DNA of 64,000 bases from Oscillospiraceae bacterium (GCA_022009755.1 CP091722.1:1124001-1188000), one strand, 5' to 3'; positions 8,161 to 18,294 are shown, numbered from the stretch's first letter. The notes: generated from the sequence alone by a model not told the origin. Program-made: numbers and translations.

Positions 8161-9117
8161 TTAAAGCAGCTTAAGCAGCAGGCTCATGAGCGGAATGGTA
8201 AAAAGGGAAAGCAGCGTGGCAATGCTGACACCGGCTCCCGCAAAGGCCACATCGCCTCCGTAACGCTGCGCCATCATGGAGGTTATGGAGGCCGACGGCA
8301 TGCACATCTGCAAAAAAGGTACGGCTACCAGCATTACATCGTCAAGAGGAATGATTTTTGTAAGGCGCAGAGCATAAAAGCAAAGAAAAATTATTCCCGG
8401 CAGCACCAGCAATCTCATGCCCACGGCTATAAGCAGCTGCGGCCGCCTGAAAAGCCCGCGGAAATCAAAATGCGAAAGGTGCGCCCCCACCGTGAACATT
8501 GCAAGGGGCGTGACCGTACCCGCCGTAAGTGAGCAAACATCCAAAAGAAATTGGGGCATTACCTCGTTTGCGGAAAAAGCAAACAGTATTGCGCCCGCCA
8601 CGCAGGCAAGAACGCCCGGGTTAAGCAGCGCCTTTTTAGCTCCGCCCTTTTGTCCCTTTGGAGCAAGCATTTTTACGCCCACCGTCCATGTAAGCACATT
8701 GTGGCACACCACTATTCCGGTGCCGTACAGCACCGCAAGATCGCCCTGATCGCCGAAAACGCTTTCGAGCACCGGCAGACCCATGAACCCCACATTGCAA
8801 AATGCCGTCATGAATTTAAGAACACCCTTTACGGAAGCATCGGATTTTCTAAAGCAAAGGCACACAATTATAAACGACACTGCATAAGCTACGATGCCAA
8901 GCAGCATTTCTATGCCCAAATTAAGCAGAATATCGCGGTCAAAGCTGCGCAGAAAGGCGTTTATTATCATGGCGGGCTGTGCAATATACAGGGTAAAGAA
9001 AGACAGCCCGTCGGTAAAATCCGCAGGAACCAGACGCTTTTTTTCAAATATAAAGCCCGGCACCAGCAGCAGCACCATAGTAAATACGCCCGTTAATACA
9101 ACGCCGAATTCAGGCAT
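8161..9117 (-). CDS. AEC (auxin efflux carrier) family transporter
   Basis: The 318-residue membrane protein has about ten hydrophobic segments in two halves, as in AEC carriers. Family-like stretches include FNVGFMGLP-type sequence (here FCNVGFMGLPVLESVFG, about residue 110) and the C-terminal PSASITSMMAQRYGGD followed by an Ala/Gly-rich helix. Bacterial relatives export or import organic acids such as malate, but the substrate cannot be inferred. ATG with GGAGG seven bases upstream. Monocistronic with its own extended -10 promoter; convergent to the cupin gene. Confidence 0.87.
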   Translation of the reverse strand: MPEFGVVLTGVFTMVLLLVPGFIFEKKRLVPADFTDGLSFFTLYIAQPAMIINAFLRSFDRDILLNLGIEMLLGIVAYAVSFIIVCLCFRKSDASVKGVLKFMTAFCNVGFMGLPVLESVFGDQGDLAVLYGTGIVVCHNVLTWTVGVKMLAPKGQKGGAKKALLNPGVLACVAGAILFAFSANEVMPQFLLDVCSLTAGTVTPLAMFTVGAHLSHFDFRGLFRRPQLLIAVGMRLLVLPGIIFLCFYALRLTKIIPLDDVMLVAVPFLQMCMPSASITSMMAQRYGGDVAFAGAGVSIATLLSLFTIPLMSLLLKLL

Positions 9118-9262
9118 CTGTTGTTCCTCCGTAATACTCGCTCCCGTATCTGCAATTGCAGCAAAGACCGGGAATTTATTTCCGTATCATTTTTTATATC
9201 TGTTTTCTCTATCCGTAATATCCGCAAACTGATTTTATAAAAGCTGCCCATGCGGCATGTTC

Positions 9263-9319
9263 CGACATTTTCTTAAGCGGAAACATCGGAATTATATCAT
9301 GCTTTGCAGGGTTAATCAA
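9263..9319 (-). promoter_or_regulatory. Promoter and possible operator of the AEC transporter
   Basis: TTGATT (9314-9319), 17 nt, TGATATAAT (extended -10, hexamer at 9291-9296). An imperfect dyad with CCGA/TCGG ends (9263-9290) lies just downstream, where a repressor could sit. Confidence 0.65.
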
Positions 9320-9546
9320 CAAAAGATAAACACAAACGGCCAAATTACAAACAAAAAGCAAGCTGAAAACTAAAAAAGCAAACTAAAAGCAGACCGGACG
9401 CAAAGAGTGCTTTAAGGGTGCCCGTTGCGCCGCGTCTGCTTTTTGATTAAAGCCGCGCTTTATGTTATAAAATGCATGGAATTTACAATGCAGCTATTAC
9501 GGTTTTTACGGATAATTACGAATAATATCAGATATCTGCGGCCGCA
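9320..9546. other. Intergenic region with a hairpin
   Basis: No gene seen. The main content is the imperfect terminator hairpin at 9385-9445; the rest is A-rich. Confidence 0.5.
9385..9445. terminator. Hairpin terminator, usable on both strands
   Basis: AAAAGCAGAC on one side and GTCTGCTTTTT on the other, with GCAA/TTGC inner pairing and a few mismatches. It lies about 100 nt past the lipoprotein stop and is T-flanked in both directions. Confidence 0.6.
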
Positions 9547-10086
9547 TCAGCGCATTTTCTCGTATGCCTGTTCAAAATTCACCAGTACATAATCGTCACC
9601 GAAAATATTGAAATCGTAGTAATAAGCATAGCCCTTGTTTCCGTAGAGCGCCTCCACGGTAATTGTAAAATCATACGCCTTGGTATTGTGCTTTGCCCCT
9701 ATTATATACTGGAAAACCACACCTTCATTGCGCTGTGTAAGAGTGGAATGTGCTGCTGCGCCTTCGGTATCTGCCGGTATTCCGTAGACTGAAAAGGCGG
9801 AAACCATTTTTTCACGCTGTTCGCTGTTAAGCGCAAAATTGGTTGCAAAATCAAAGGATATATACTTGAGCTTTTCTTTGCTGCCCATTTTTTCATCCAC
9901 AATATAATTAAGCATTGCATCGGTTGCGGCTATATATGCCTTGGTTATACCGTCCGCATTTTCCTGCTCCGCCTTTTCTTTAAGAAGGTTGTGAGCAGGC
10001 AGCACCGCGGGAGTTTTGGTTTTTCCGCAGCCCGCAAGGGCAAAGGCCATAAAAATACACAGCATAATGGTGATGATTTTTTTCAT
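9547..10086 (-). CDS. Predicted lipoprotein of unknown function
   Basis: The 179-residue protein starts at the ATG at 10086, five bases after AGGAGGT; an upstream in-frame start is less likely. A lipoprotein signal ends in FALAGC with Cys20 as the lipidation site. The mature part is predicted soluble and rich in charged and aromatic residues near the C-terminus (YAYYYDFNIFGDDYVLVNF). I do not recognise a domain. It should be anchored to the outer face of the membrane. The upstream flippase gene is on the same strand but the two look functionally unrelated. Confidence 0.75.
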   Translation of the reverse strand: MKKIITIMLCIFMAFALAGCGKTKTPAVLPAHNLLKEKAEQENADGITKAYIAATDAMLNYIVDEKMGSKEKLKYISFDFATNFALNSEQREKMVSAFSVYGIPADTEGAAAHSTLTQRNEGVVFQYIIGAKHNTKAYDFTITVEALYGNKGYAYYYDFNIFGDDYVLVNFEQAYEKMR

Positions 10087-10163
10087 AAATACCTCCTGAT
10101 GCCCTTGCGGGCGCCGATACACGGGCTTGTGTATCCCGTATTATTCGGAATGGATTTATCGGT

Positions 10164-11815
10164 TTATTTTTTGCCGTTTGTGTTATTCTTTCTTTTTTTA
10201 TAAAGCTCAAGGCTCTTTTTGTATCTTCCCGCGCCGCTTGACGCATTCTGCCGGTCCGCATGGCTTTTATCGCTTTTATCGTACGCCTCCGGTTCTTTTT
10301 CCTCCTGCGGCATGTTCAGCTCGCTTTCAAGGGCAAGCGCCTCCCCGCACTCCGGCGCGGCGCCGATTTCCGCCTCAATTTCCGGGTCGGTTGATACCGC
10401 GGCTTTTTTTACGCTTAATCCGTCCCTTTTGAACAGGCGGCGGATGCTTATGATAAGCGGCTTGAAGTTAAAGGCAGTTACTACCAGTGCAAGCGCAATT
10501 TCGATAAGCAGCCAATGCTTTACCTCCAGCAGCATGACCGCACACTGAACGCCGAGCACCGCCGTATTGAAGCAAACACGAGGCAGATGCGTATTGAACG
10601 GGATAAACCGCCTTGTGTTGAAATAGCGCAGCCAGAATATGGTGAAATAGCTTATGAAGGTAGCCGCAGTGGCTCCGTTTACCCCGAGGCGCGGTATAAG
10701 CAGAGCATTGAGCGCAATATTGAGAACCGCTCCGACAAGCGAAGTCCACATGGAATTTACGCTCTTTTTTTCGCAGATGTACACCGTGCTCTGAAAGGTG
10801 ACTATACAGTTAAAGGCAGTGGCCGTTATAAGTATGGGCATATAGCGCCAACCCTCTGCATATGCGGGGTTATTATAGGTAAGAAGATGCATGGCGGTTT
10901 TGGACAGCATTATAAGCACCGATGCGCCTATAAACACTATCGACTGGAAGGAATAGAACACCTTGCCGAAAAAATCGCTGCGAGTGGCGCGATCCTCGCT
11001 TACCGCCGACATCTGCCATGCATCGGCAAAAACCATGGACACAAGCACAAGTATGGTGGGAATTTTATACGCTACTACATAAAGCCCGTTTTCAAAGTCT
11101 CCCAGCATATATTTTACCATGTAGCGGTCGGAGACATTTGTGATCCACCAAAGAATGGTGGTGGGTATAAGCGGTATGCTGTATTTCAGCATCCCCTGGG
11201 TAAGGGTGCGGTTAAGCTGACGAAAACGAAGATAATTCCACAGCCGGCACACCGTAAAGAGGAACAGCGTGCACAGGGCATCGGCAAGCACGGTGGACAT
11301 AAGATACCCGGTGACATGCATATTCAGCCCCACAAGAAAGAGAATATTAAAGCCGATTGTAAGCAGGGTATTTAGTATGCCGTCAAAGGCAAAAAGCTTT
11401 ACATGACCCTGTGAGCGCACAAATTGCAAGCACAAAGAATGCATGCCGGAGGCCAGTACATACATAAGAATTACCGGAATGTACGAATCCACGCCGTCTT
11501 TAAGCAAAGCAGCGCAGGCGAACACAGAAGCAGCGCGGCAAAGCCTATGGAAATGGTGGTAAAGCCTGTGGTGAACACTGCGGCCTTATCCTCATGCTTA
11601 TCCATTCCGAAGCGCATTACGGCATTTGCAATGCTGACGGTAAAAACGGGTATGAGCAGATTAGCCGTCTGCATTACAAGGTCGGCTATGCTGTATTGCT
11701 CCGGCGAAAGGATTTTTGTATAAAGCGGCGTGAGCAGCAGCACAAGCAGCTTTGAAGCAAATGTACCTATTGCAAAGACAATGGTATTGGTTAATAAGCG
11801 TTTATATTTATTCAT
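10164..11815 (-). CDS. Polysaccharide/oligosaccharide flippase (Wzx/MurJ-like), one frame break
   Basis: Two overlapping frames join, with one base missing near 11505-11525, into a protein of about 550 residues with 12-14 membrane segments. The start (FAIGTFASKLLVLLLTPLYTKILSPEQYSIADL) is typical of polysaccharide-biosynthesis flippases. The middle keeps LIPTTILWWITNVSDRYMV, another family hallmark. The last hundred or so residues are hydrophilic, acidic then Lys-rich, and unusual for the family. It probably moves a lipid-linked glycan across the membrane. No glycosyltransferase genes lie next to it, so the substrate is unknown. The break matches the indel pattern elsewhere and is likely a sequence error. 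Confidence 0.8.
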
Positions 11816-11882
11816 TCCAAGGCCGCAGACGCTGCGTCCCCTTTCGTATTATTTCATATTATAAAAAACAGTCCTTTAAGGT

Positions 11883-11911
11883 ATTATACCCGTTATGCCT
11901 GCGATTGTAAA
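11883..11911 (-). promoter_or_regulatory. Promoter of the flippase gene
   Basis: TTTACA (11906-11911), 17 nt, TATAAT (11883-11888) on the minus strand, about 65 nt before the ATG at 11815. Confidence 0.7.
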
Positions 11912-11927
11912 GCCCGGAGGCGTTTAG

Positions 11928-12740
11928 CTATCCGCGGCTTTTTTCGGCAAGGATGTGCTCGTATATGAATCGCGCCTCGCCGTCGCTGTCACAGGAAGCG
12001 CACATGTATTTTGCCGCTCTTTTTGCCTCCTCCACCGCATTTGCCACGGCTACGGAGCAGCCGGCATATTCCAGCATTGCAACATCGTTTCGGGCATCGC
12101 CGAAGGCCATTACCTCCTCGCGCGCTATTCCCATGCTTTTTGCAAGATAATCAAGCGTGCGCCCTTTATTTACGGAGATATTCATAAACTCAAGGTATTC
12201 CGGCTTGCTTACGGTTATCTCCAGCCTTCCCGCAAAAAGACGGCGGGCCTCCGCAAGCCGCTTTGGCACAAGCTCTCTGTTCATTATGAGTATTATTTTT
12301 GTCGTGGGCGTGCTTAAGCACTGTGAAAGCGGACGGTGCGTTGCCACCGCCGCCGTGCCGGTATGCTTTCTGTACACCTCGGCTTCCTCATCGTATTCCT
12401 GAGTATATAAAATATCGTCAAGATATATCTGGCTGTGGCAGCCCCACTTTTCCGCAAGCGCCAGCACATCGAGTGCATCGGCGTTTTGCAGCGGGCAGTG
12501 ATACAGCTGCTTCCCCGTTACGGGATCCACTATCATGGCTCCGTTATAGACGATTATCGGATCGGTAAGACCCAGCATGGAAACATAGCTCTTTGCGGAA
12601 TCGTACATTCTGCCGGTGCAGATGGTAAACTTAACCCCGATGCTGCGCACTTTGTTTATAATATCCAAAGAATAGCTGCTTACTTTTCGCGAAGAATCAA
12701 GCAGTGTATCGTCCATATCGGTTGCTATAAGCTTAATCAT
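11928..12740 (-). CDS. Cof-type HAD-IIB sugar-phosphate phosphatase
   Basis: The 270-residue HAD phosphatase has motif I DMDDTLL at the N-terminus (nucleophile Asp and acid/base Asp), motif II as FTICTGR, and motif IV as AFGDARNDVAML near residue 215. The central region carries the IIB cap. Family members dephosphorylate sugar phosphates or flavin precursors, and this one cannot be assigned a substrate. It lies 84 nt downstream of uvrC on the same strand and may be co-transcribed with it. Start ATG preceded by GGGGGA. Confidence 0.88.
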   Translation of the reverse strand: MIKLIATDMDDTLLDSSRKVSSYSLDIINKVRSIGVKFTICTGRMYDSAKSYVSMLGLTDPIIVYNGAMIVDPVTGKQLYHCPLQNADALDVLALAEKWGCHSQIYLDDILYTQEYDEEAEVYRKHTGTAAVATHRPLSQCLSTPTTKIILIMNRELVPKRLAEARRLFAGRLEITVSKPEYLEFMNISVNKGRTLDYLAKSMGIAREEVMAFGDARNDVAMLEYAGCSVAVANAVEEAKRAAKYMCASCDSDGEARFIYEHILAEKSRG

Positions 12741-12824
12741 GGTTTTCCCCCGTAATTGTTTGTATTTATTGCCGTTTATACCGTATTCGGCACCCGTACA
12801 ATCTTGCAGCCGCTCCGGCCGCCC

Positions 12825-14736
12825 TTACGCCGTGCCGTCGTTTTCATCCTCGCCGGAATCATTTTCCCCGGCTTCAAAGCACGGCACATCCTGCTGCCCG
12901 GCCTCCTGTGCGCTTCGGGCGGCAAAAAAGTCATACACCGACGCTGCGGCAGCGGCGTTCATGCCGGGAAGCGCAGCCAGTTCCTCCTTTGAAGCCCTGC
13001 TTATGGCGCTGACCGACCCGTATTTTGCAAACAGCAGCTGCTTGCGCCTTGCTCCCACTCCCGCAACGGAATCCAGCACCGAAAGCAGGCTGCGCTTGCT
13101 TCTGAGCGCGCGGTGATAGGTGATGGCAAAGCGGTGAGCCTCGTCACGCACGGTTTGCAGCAGCTGCACCGCAAGCGACTCCGTACCCGGCACCACCGGC
13201 TCGGAGCAGCCGGGAAGATATATTTCCTCCAGGCGCTTTGCAAGACCTATAACATCAAGATGCAGCCCCAGCTCGTCCAGCACCCCGCAGGCGCTGGAAA
13301 GCTGCCCCTTTCCGCCGTCTATTACCACAAGATCCGGGATAACATCAAAGCTGTCCCCCGTTTCGTCGGTTTTTAGGCGGGAAAAGCGCCTGCGCACCAC
13401 CTCCGCCATGGAGGCGAAATCGTTGTTGCCCTCCACGGAGCGTATCTTGAAGCGCCGGTACTGCCTGGGCTGCGGAACGCCGTCCGTAAGCACCACCATG
13501 GAGGCCACGGTATCGGTGCCCTGAATATGGGATATATCGTAGCATTCTATCCTGCGCGGAAGTCCGGGCAGGTGCAGAATATTTCAGCTCCGTAAGCCCC
13601 TTTATCACCCGTTCTCTGCGGGCAAGCTCTGCGCGCAGGGATTTTTCCATTGTTTCGCGGCCGTTTTCCTGCCCCAAACGGACAATTGCCGCCTTATCTC
13701 CGCGCTGCGGAACATGCAGGCTTACGGCGTGCGCGGAAAGCCTGCGCAGATGCTCCTGCACCGCCTCCTGCGAAGGGCACGGACCGTCCAGCAGTATTTC
13801 GCGGGGTATTTCCTCCTTCGCGTACCGCTGAAGCAGGTACTGCTCCCTCAGCTCCTCCTCCGCGGCCGCAGTATCAGGAAATTCGTCGGTATGTACGGAT
13901 ATCAGCCTGCCTGCACGCACGGCAATGCAAACAAACACCGCATACCCCTGCGACAGCGTAAGGGTGACGGCGTCAAGATCGCACTTTTTGGGCAGAACGG
14001 CTTTCTGCGAGCGGTCCAGCCGGTCAAGCTGCGCCGCTCTGTCCCGGTACTGCGCCGCCTTTTCATAATCCATGCGCTCGCTTGCGGCATACATTTTGTT
14101 TTCAAACAGCGCCTTTATTCCGTTATATCCCGAATCAAACAGCTGCTTTACGCCGCGCACAAGCCCGTTATAATCCTCTTTTTTGTATTCTTCGCGGCAG
14201 GGGCCGGCGCATTTGCCTATTTCATAGCGCACGCAGGGGCGCATTTTTCCCTTTCGCGCATTTATATCAAGATTGCAGGAGCGCAGGGGATATTCGGAAA
14301 TTACTGCCTCCGCAATATCGCGGGCAAGCCCCGCCCCGAAAAACGGGCCGAAATAAAGCGCTCCGTCATGCACGAGACGCCGTGCCACGGTAAGCGCCGG
14401 ATACGCATCAGCGGTATTAAGCCGCAGATACGGATAGCCCTTATCGTCCTTAAGCAGGATATTGTAATAGGGCTTATTCTTTTTAATAAGATTATTCTCA
14501 AGCAGCAGGGCTTCCAGCTCGGAATCCGCCACGATATAGGATATATCCTCCACGCTTTCCACAAGCGCGCGCGTTTTGGCGTTAAGCCCCCCGGGAGAAT
14601 GAAAATAGCTGCGCACCCGGTTGGCAAGATTCTTGGCCTTGCCCACATAGATTATCTGTCCGCCGCTGTTTTTCATTATATATACGCCGGGACGGTCGGG
14701 AAGCAGCCTTAGCGTTCTGTTTATTTTTTCATTCAT
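12825..14736 (-). CDS. uvrC: UvrABC excinuclease subunit C (one frame break)
   Basis: Two frames join into a full-length UvrC of about 636 residues if one A is removed at 13582-13584. The N-terminal GIY-YIG nuclease is intact (PGVYIMKNSGGQIIYVGKAKNL). The UVR motif follows, and the RNase H-like nuclease starts in IECYDISHIQGTDTVASMVV and continues to the VIDGGKGQL motif. The tandem helix-hairpin-helix domain at the C-terminus is present. UvrC makes both incisions in nucleotide excision repair. The break lies just before the second nuclease and would be inactivating if real, but rpoB and tuf here are broken in the same way, so an assembly error is more likely. Confidence 0.9.
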
Positions 14737-14783
14737 AGCGTTTTACTGTTTGTTATGCCAAGCATCTTAAAAATATATGAGAT

Positions 14784-14809
14784 AAAATGCATGGCACTGC
14801 ATGCATTTT
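14784..14809 (-). terminator. Hairpin at the end of the ArsR gene
   Basis: AAAATGCATG, six bases and CATGCATTTT form a perfect 10-bp stem overlapping the ArsR stop codon; a TTTTT run follows about 13 nt later. A weak terminator or attenuator before uvrC. Confidence 0.5.
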
Positions 14810-15158
14810 ACAGCTCGGAAAGATGCAGCATTCCCTGAAGAAGTACCTGGCCTATATGCTCATCGTCAAGGGAATAATACACAACCTTCCCCTCCCTGCG
14901 GTAGCGGATAAGGCGGGAATTGCGAAGGGTTTTGAGCTGATGGGAAACGGTGGACTGATTCATGCCCAGGGTAGCGGAAATATCGCACACGCACATTTCC
15001 TCCATGGACAGCAGATAAAGGATCTTGAGTCGGGACATATCGGAAAACAGCTTGTAGAAATCCACCAATCGCATAAGGCTGCGATCGTCCATAAGCTTAT
15101 CCTGCATAGCCTCCACCTGTTCGGGATGCATTACCGTCTGAATACGATTTTCGCTCAT
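14808..15158 (-). CDS. ArsR/SmtB-family metal-sensing repressor
   Basis: The 116-residue winged-helix protein has a recognition helix in MNQSTVSHQLKTLRN. It carries two possible metal sites: C56-V-C58 in MEEMCVCD, the alpha-3 type of ArsR/CadC, and an exact DxH-x10-HxxE motif at residues 99-115, the alpha-5 zinc site of SmtB/CzrA. The alpha-5 site suggests zinc sensing; a second site is possible. No metal transporter is adjacent: ispE lies upstream and uvrC downstream on the same strand, so its target is elsewhere or itself. Metal binding is expected to release it from DNA. Confidence 0.88.
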   Translation of the reverse strand: MSENRIQTVMHPEQVEAMQDKLMDDRSLMRLVDFYKLFSDMSRLKILYLLSMEEMCVCDISATLGMNQSTVSHQLKTLRNSRLIRYRREGKVVYYSLDDEHIGQVLLQGMLHLSEL

Positions 15159-15382
15159 ATTCCTTTACCACCTTTTACGATTTATACTTATACGCCGCCC
15201 TCAGCCAACGGGATATGCACGCACACAAAAAAAGACCGGCTGCCTGCCGCGCAGGCTTCAAATGAAAGCACGCGCATACAGGCATATGTTGTTTTTTTAT
15301 TATAAATTTGCCGGGCGGCTTTGTCAATTGTAAATTTTTCAATAAATAATGATTTTTTTATTATATGCGAACGGATATTACC

Positions 15383-16276
15383 TCAAAGGGAACGGCTTTT
15401 TGTGCTCAGCACAAAGGCGCGGCCGCATTTTTCAAGCTGCGCGCATGCCCGTTTAGCCTGTGCAAACGAGGGAAACAAACCGCAGCAAACGCTTCCGGAG
15501 CCCGTCATAAAGGAGGCCTCCGCGCCCAGCGTGCGCAGCTCTTCCAACGCCGCAGCCACCTGCCCGTTGCACCCGGCCGTTATCGGCTGAAGATCGTTCC
15601 TGATTATTTTTGCGGCGCCGGCCGTATCGCCGCGCATTATACAGTCGGCCAGCTGCGCATTGTCCCCCGGCGAAGGCAGCGTGCTGCTGTCAAGGCGCGA
15701 GAATATTTCCGCGGTAGAGGTACCGCGCCCCGGCATTACCGCAGCAAGATACAATTTTGCCTGCGAAGGCATATACTCAAGCTCCTCCCCTATTCCACGC
15801 GCACGCGCAAGCCCTCCCCGCAGCATGAACGGCACATCCGCCCCCAGCTTCAGGGCTATCTGCTCCATTCGCGTTTTGGAAAGCCCCGTGCGGTAAAGCA
15901 TATCAAGCCCCACAAGCACGGCGGCCGCATCGGCGCTGCCGCCGCCCATGCCGGCGCCTACGGGAATATATTTATTCAGCTTTATTATGCAGCCCGCCTC
16001 CAGCCCTGCCGCCTCATAGAACGCCTGTGCGGCACGCCAGCAAAGATTGCTTTCCTTTTTGCCGGTAAAGCCGCCCCTCTGCTCCAGCTCAAGGCCGGAC
16101 GGCGTGCGGGTTATTTCAATGCCGTCATACAGGGATACGCTCTGAAGCAGCGTATCCAGCGTGTGATAGCCGTCCTGCCGTTTTCCCGTTACAAACAGTG
16201 ACCAGTTGATTTTTGCATATGCCCTGAGCCTGATGCTGTTCAGAAATTCCGCCCCGCTTTCCTCAATAATAAGCAA
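15383..16276 (-). CDS. ispE: 4-diphosphocytidyl-2-C-methyl-D-erythritol kinase
   Basis: The 297-residue GHMP kinase has the N-terminal AYAKINWSLFV and the ATP-binding loop PVGAGMGGGSADAAAVL at about residue 105, and ends with GSGSVCCGLF, the third GHMP motif. It phosphorylates CDP-methylerythritol in the MEP isoprenoid pathway. The frame opens at a TTG at 16276, giving a dozen extra residues before the conserved start; the exact start is uncertain. Monocistronic, head-to-head with the GNAT gene at 16551. Confidence 0.9.
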   Translation of the reverse strand: MLIIEESGAEFLNSIRLRAYAKINWSLFVTGKRQDGYHTLDTLLQSVSLYDGIEITRTPSGLELEQRGGFTGKKESNLCWRAAQAFYEAAGLEAGCIIKLNKYIPVGAGMGGGSADAAAVLVGLDMLYRTGLSKTRMEQIALKLGADVPFMLRGGLARARGIGEELEYMPSQAKLYLAAVMPGRGTSTAEIFSRLDSSTLPSPGDNAQLADCIMRGDTAGAAKIIRNDLQPITAGCNGQVAAALEELRTLGAEASFMTGSGSVCCGLFPSFAQAKRACAQLEKCGRAFVLSTKSRSL

Positions 16277-16386
16277 TGATACCCTTTATATCTTCCTGCC
16301 GGAATTATAACATACTTCCGCCCCGTTTGTGAATATGTTTTTCCGCCGCAGATAATTTCCGTGCCTTCGTTTGCGGCCTTTTATTC

Positions 16387-16445
16387 TTGCCTGCAGAAAC
16401 GGTATGCGCTATAATGTATACAGTATAAAATATACGGTATAAAAT
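16387..16445 (+). promoter_or_regulatory. Promoter and direct repeat before the GNAT gene
   Basis: TTGCCT (16387-16392), 17 nt, TATAAT (16410-16415). Just downstream GTATAAAATAT occurs twice, about 15 bp apart, and could be a regulator site. Confidence 0.55.
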
Positions 16446-16550
16446 ATGTTTGATACAGCCCGGTTTCGCGGGCATGCGCTCTCCGGGCGCCGAAAAGCGA
16501 GGCTGCAAAAACATGCACGATCGCCCTGCGGGCAAAAAGGAAGGATAATT

Positions 16551-17036
16551 ATGATTACAAGCAAATGGAGCATGGGCTCTGAAAATATGCAGGATGCAAA
16601 GCTGATACGCACCGAGGTATTTATTAACGAGCAGCACATACCGCCCCAAGCGGAATTTGACGCCCTTGACGAGCGCGCCCTGCACCTTGTTCTCTACGAC
16701 GACGGAACGCCCGCCGCCACGGGCCGGCTTTACTATTCTCAGGGCTACCGCATAGGCAGAATAGCCGTGCGCAAACACCTGCGCGGAAAGCATTTGGGCG
16801 ACCTGCTGGTGCGTATGCTGCTGGTACGCGCCTTCAATGACGGGGCGGACAGCGTGACCGTCAGCGCGCAGACACGCGTTGTGCCCTTTTATGAGCGCTA
16901 CGGCCTTGCCTGCAAGGGGGAACCCTATACGGAGGACGGCATAGAGCATATTTTAATGGAGGTAACCCCTCAAAGCCTTAAAATAGAAAGCAAATGCGGC
17001 AGCTGCACTAAGGACGGCTGCCCCATGAAGCAGTGA
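16551..17036 (+). CDS. GNAT-family N-acetyltransferase with Cys-rich tail
   Basis: The 161-residue protein matches ElaA/YjcF-type GNAT enzymes: RTEVFINEQHIPPQAEFD near the N-terminus, the acetyl-CoA loop IGRIAVRKHLRGKHLGDLL around residue 75, and FYERYGLACKGE. The last 20 residues carry an unusual tail with CGSCTKDGC, a possible metal-binding knuckle not usual for the family. ATG at 16551 with AAGGAAGG upstream; a longer frame lacks a binding site. Substrate unknown. A strong bidirectional terminator follows. Confidence 0.83.
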   Translation: MITSKWSMGSENMQDAKLIRTEVFINEQHIPPQAEFDALDERALHLVLYDDGTPAATGRLYYSQGYRIGRIAVRKHLRGKHLGDLLVRMLLVRAFNDGADSVTVSAQTRVVPFYERYGLACKGEPYTEDGIEHILMEVTPQSLKIESKCGSCTKDGCPMKQ

Positions 17037-17069
17037 CTGCGGCTTACGCAAAACCTGCGTGATGTAATT

Positions 17070-17096
17070 AAAAAAGCGCCGTTTGGGCGCTTTTTT
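17070..17096. terminator. Bidirectional terminator
   Basis: AAAAAAGCGCC, loop GTTT, GGGCGCTTTTTT: a perfect stem with T-runs on both strands. It ends the GNAT gene and can stop transcripts arriving from the M42 peptidase. Confidence 0.9.
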
Positions 17097-17244
17097 ATTA
17101 TAAATTAAATATATGTTTGTATGCACATGCAAGCATTATATTGTATTATACGCACTTTTCACTGTAAAACTCATTTTTATGTCGCAACGACGCAATATAT
17201 CCACGCACTTATTAAAACGGCACAAACAATATCATGACACGGCG

Positions 17245-18294
17245 TTATGCTTCGTCGCACAGATATGCCGTAAGCAGATCATAGGTGTTTTTAACGCCCT
17301 CGGTATGGCTGCGCTCATAGCCGTGGGAGGCATATACCCCCGCTCCTATGAGGGCATGTCTTATATCGCTGCACCGCACGGCCGCCGAGCAGTCCGAGCC
17401 GTAATAGGGGTACACATCCACCGCATATCCCAGCCCGTGCTTTACGGCCAGCTCCCTAAGGCGGCAGGTCATGGCATAGTTATACGGCCCGGAGCTGTCC
17501 AGCGCGCAGATGGAAACCTTCCTTTCATCGCAGCTGAGCCCGTCACCGACGCAGCCCATATCAACGCCCAGTATTTCCTCCACGCCCTCGGGGCAGATTC
17601 CGCTGGCGCCGTGGCCCACCTCCTCATACACCGTAAAGTGCATATAGGCTTCTTTTGCGGTTTTTCTTCCGCAGGCCAGCTCATGCGCCGCGCCCAGCAG
17701 TATCGCCGCGCTAAGCTTATCGTCCAAAAAACGGCTTTTTATATATCCGGACGGGGTGATTACGCTGCGCGGGCAAACACACACATAGCAGCCGTTTTCT
17801 ATGCCCAGAGCCGCCGTATCCTTATCGCTGTGCACATTTTCGTCCAGCACCACCTCAACTGTATCCCAGTTTCTCTCCTGCGACGCCGCCTCTTTGTTTA
17901 CATGAAGAGAGGGGTTGCACAGCTGAAGGGTTCCGCCGCAGGTACGGCCGTCCCTTGTGTAGACGGTAACATTTTCCGTTTCCGTATTGGCAGCCGTGAG
18001 ACCGCCCACATTTGTTACCTTCAGCCTGCCGTTTGGCTTTATGCTCTTTACCATGGCACCGAGAGTGTCTATATGCGCGCTTACCAGCACCGCGCCGCCC
18101 TCCGACGGCTTTTTTGCAAAAGCGCGCAGGTCGGCCAACACCCCGCCCTTTGCAGTGCGCACAACGGGTATTGAATCCTTTTCCAGCTGCTCCCGCACAT
18201 ATTCCGCAGCCTTTTCCGTAAAGCCCGTAGGGCTGTCTATGCTCAGCAGCTCCTTAAGCCTTTCCAAAACATAATCCAGCTCTTTTTGCTGCAT
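17245..18294 (-). CDS. M42-family metallopeptidase (glutamyl aminopeptidase-like)
   Basis: The 349-residue protein has the M42/M28 two-metal ligand set: H-x-D in VSAHIDTLGAM, D in KSRFLDDKLSAA, the EE pair in VYEEVGHGAS, D in GVDMG, and the C-terminal His in ERSHTEG. M42 peptidases form tetrahedral dodecamers that trim cytosolic peptides; some relatives act as cellulases. Start ATG with an upstream purine-rich stretch. Single gene, convergent with the GNAT. No unusual features. Confidence 0.88.
   Translation of the reverse strand: MQQKELDYVLERLKELLSIDSPTGFTEKAAEYVREQLEKDSIPVVRTAKGGVLADLRAFAKKPSEGGAVLVSAHIDTLGAMVKSIKPNGRLKVTNVGGLTAANTETENVTVYTRDGRTCGGTLQLCNPSLHVNKEAASQERNWDTVEVVLDENVHSDKDTAALGIENGCYVCVCPRSVITPSGYIKSRFLDDKLSAAILLGAAHELACGRKTAKEAYMHFTVYEEVGHGASGICPEGVEEILGVDMGCVGDGLSCDERKVSICALDSSGPYNYAMTCRLRELAVKHGLGYAVDVYPYYGSDCSAAVRCSDIRHALIGAGVYASHGYERSHTEGVKNTYDLLTAYLCDEA

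Noticed and set aside
16305..16949. A 214-codon minus-strand frame overlapping the GNAT gene
   Set aside because: It is the shadow of the GNAT gene, without start signals or a domain.
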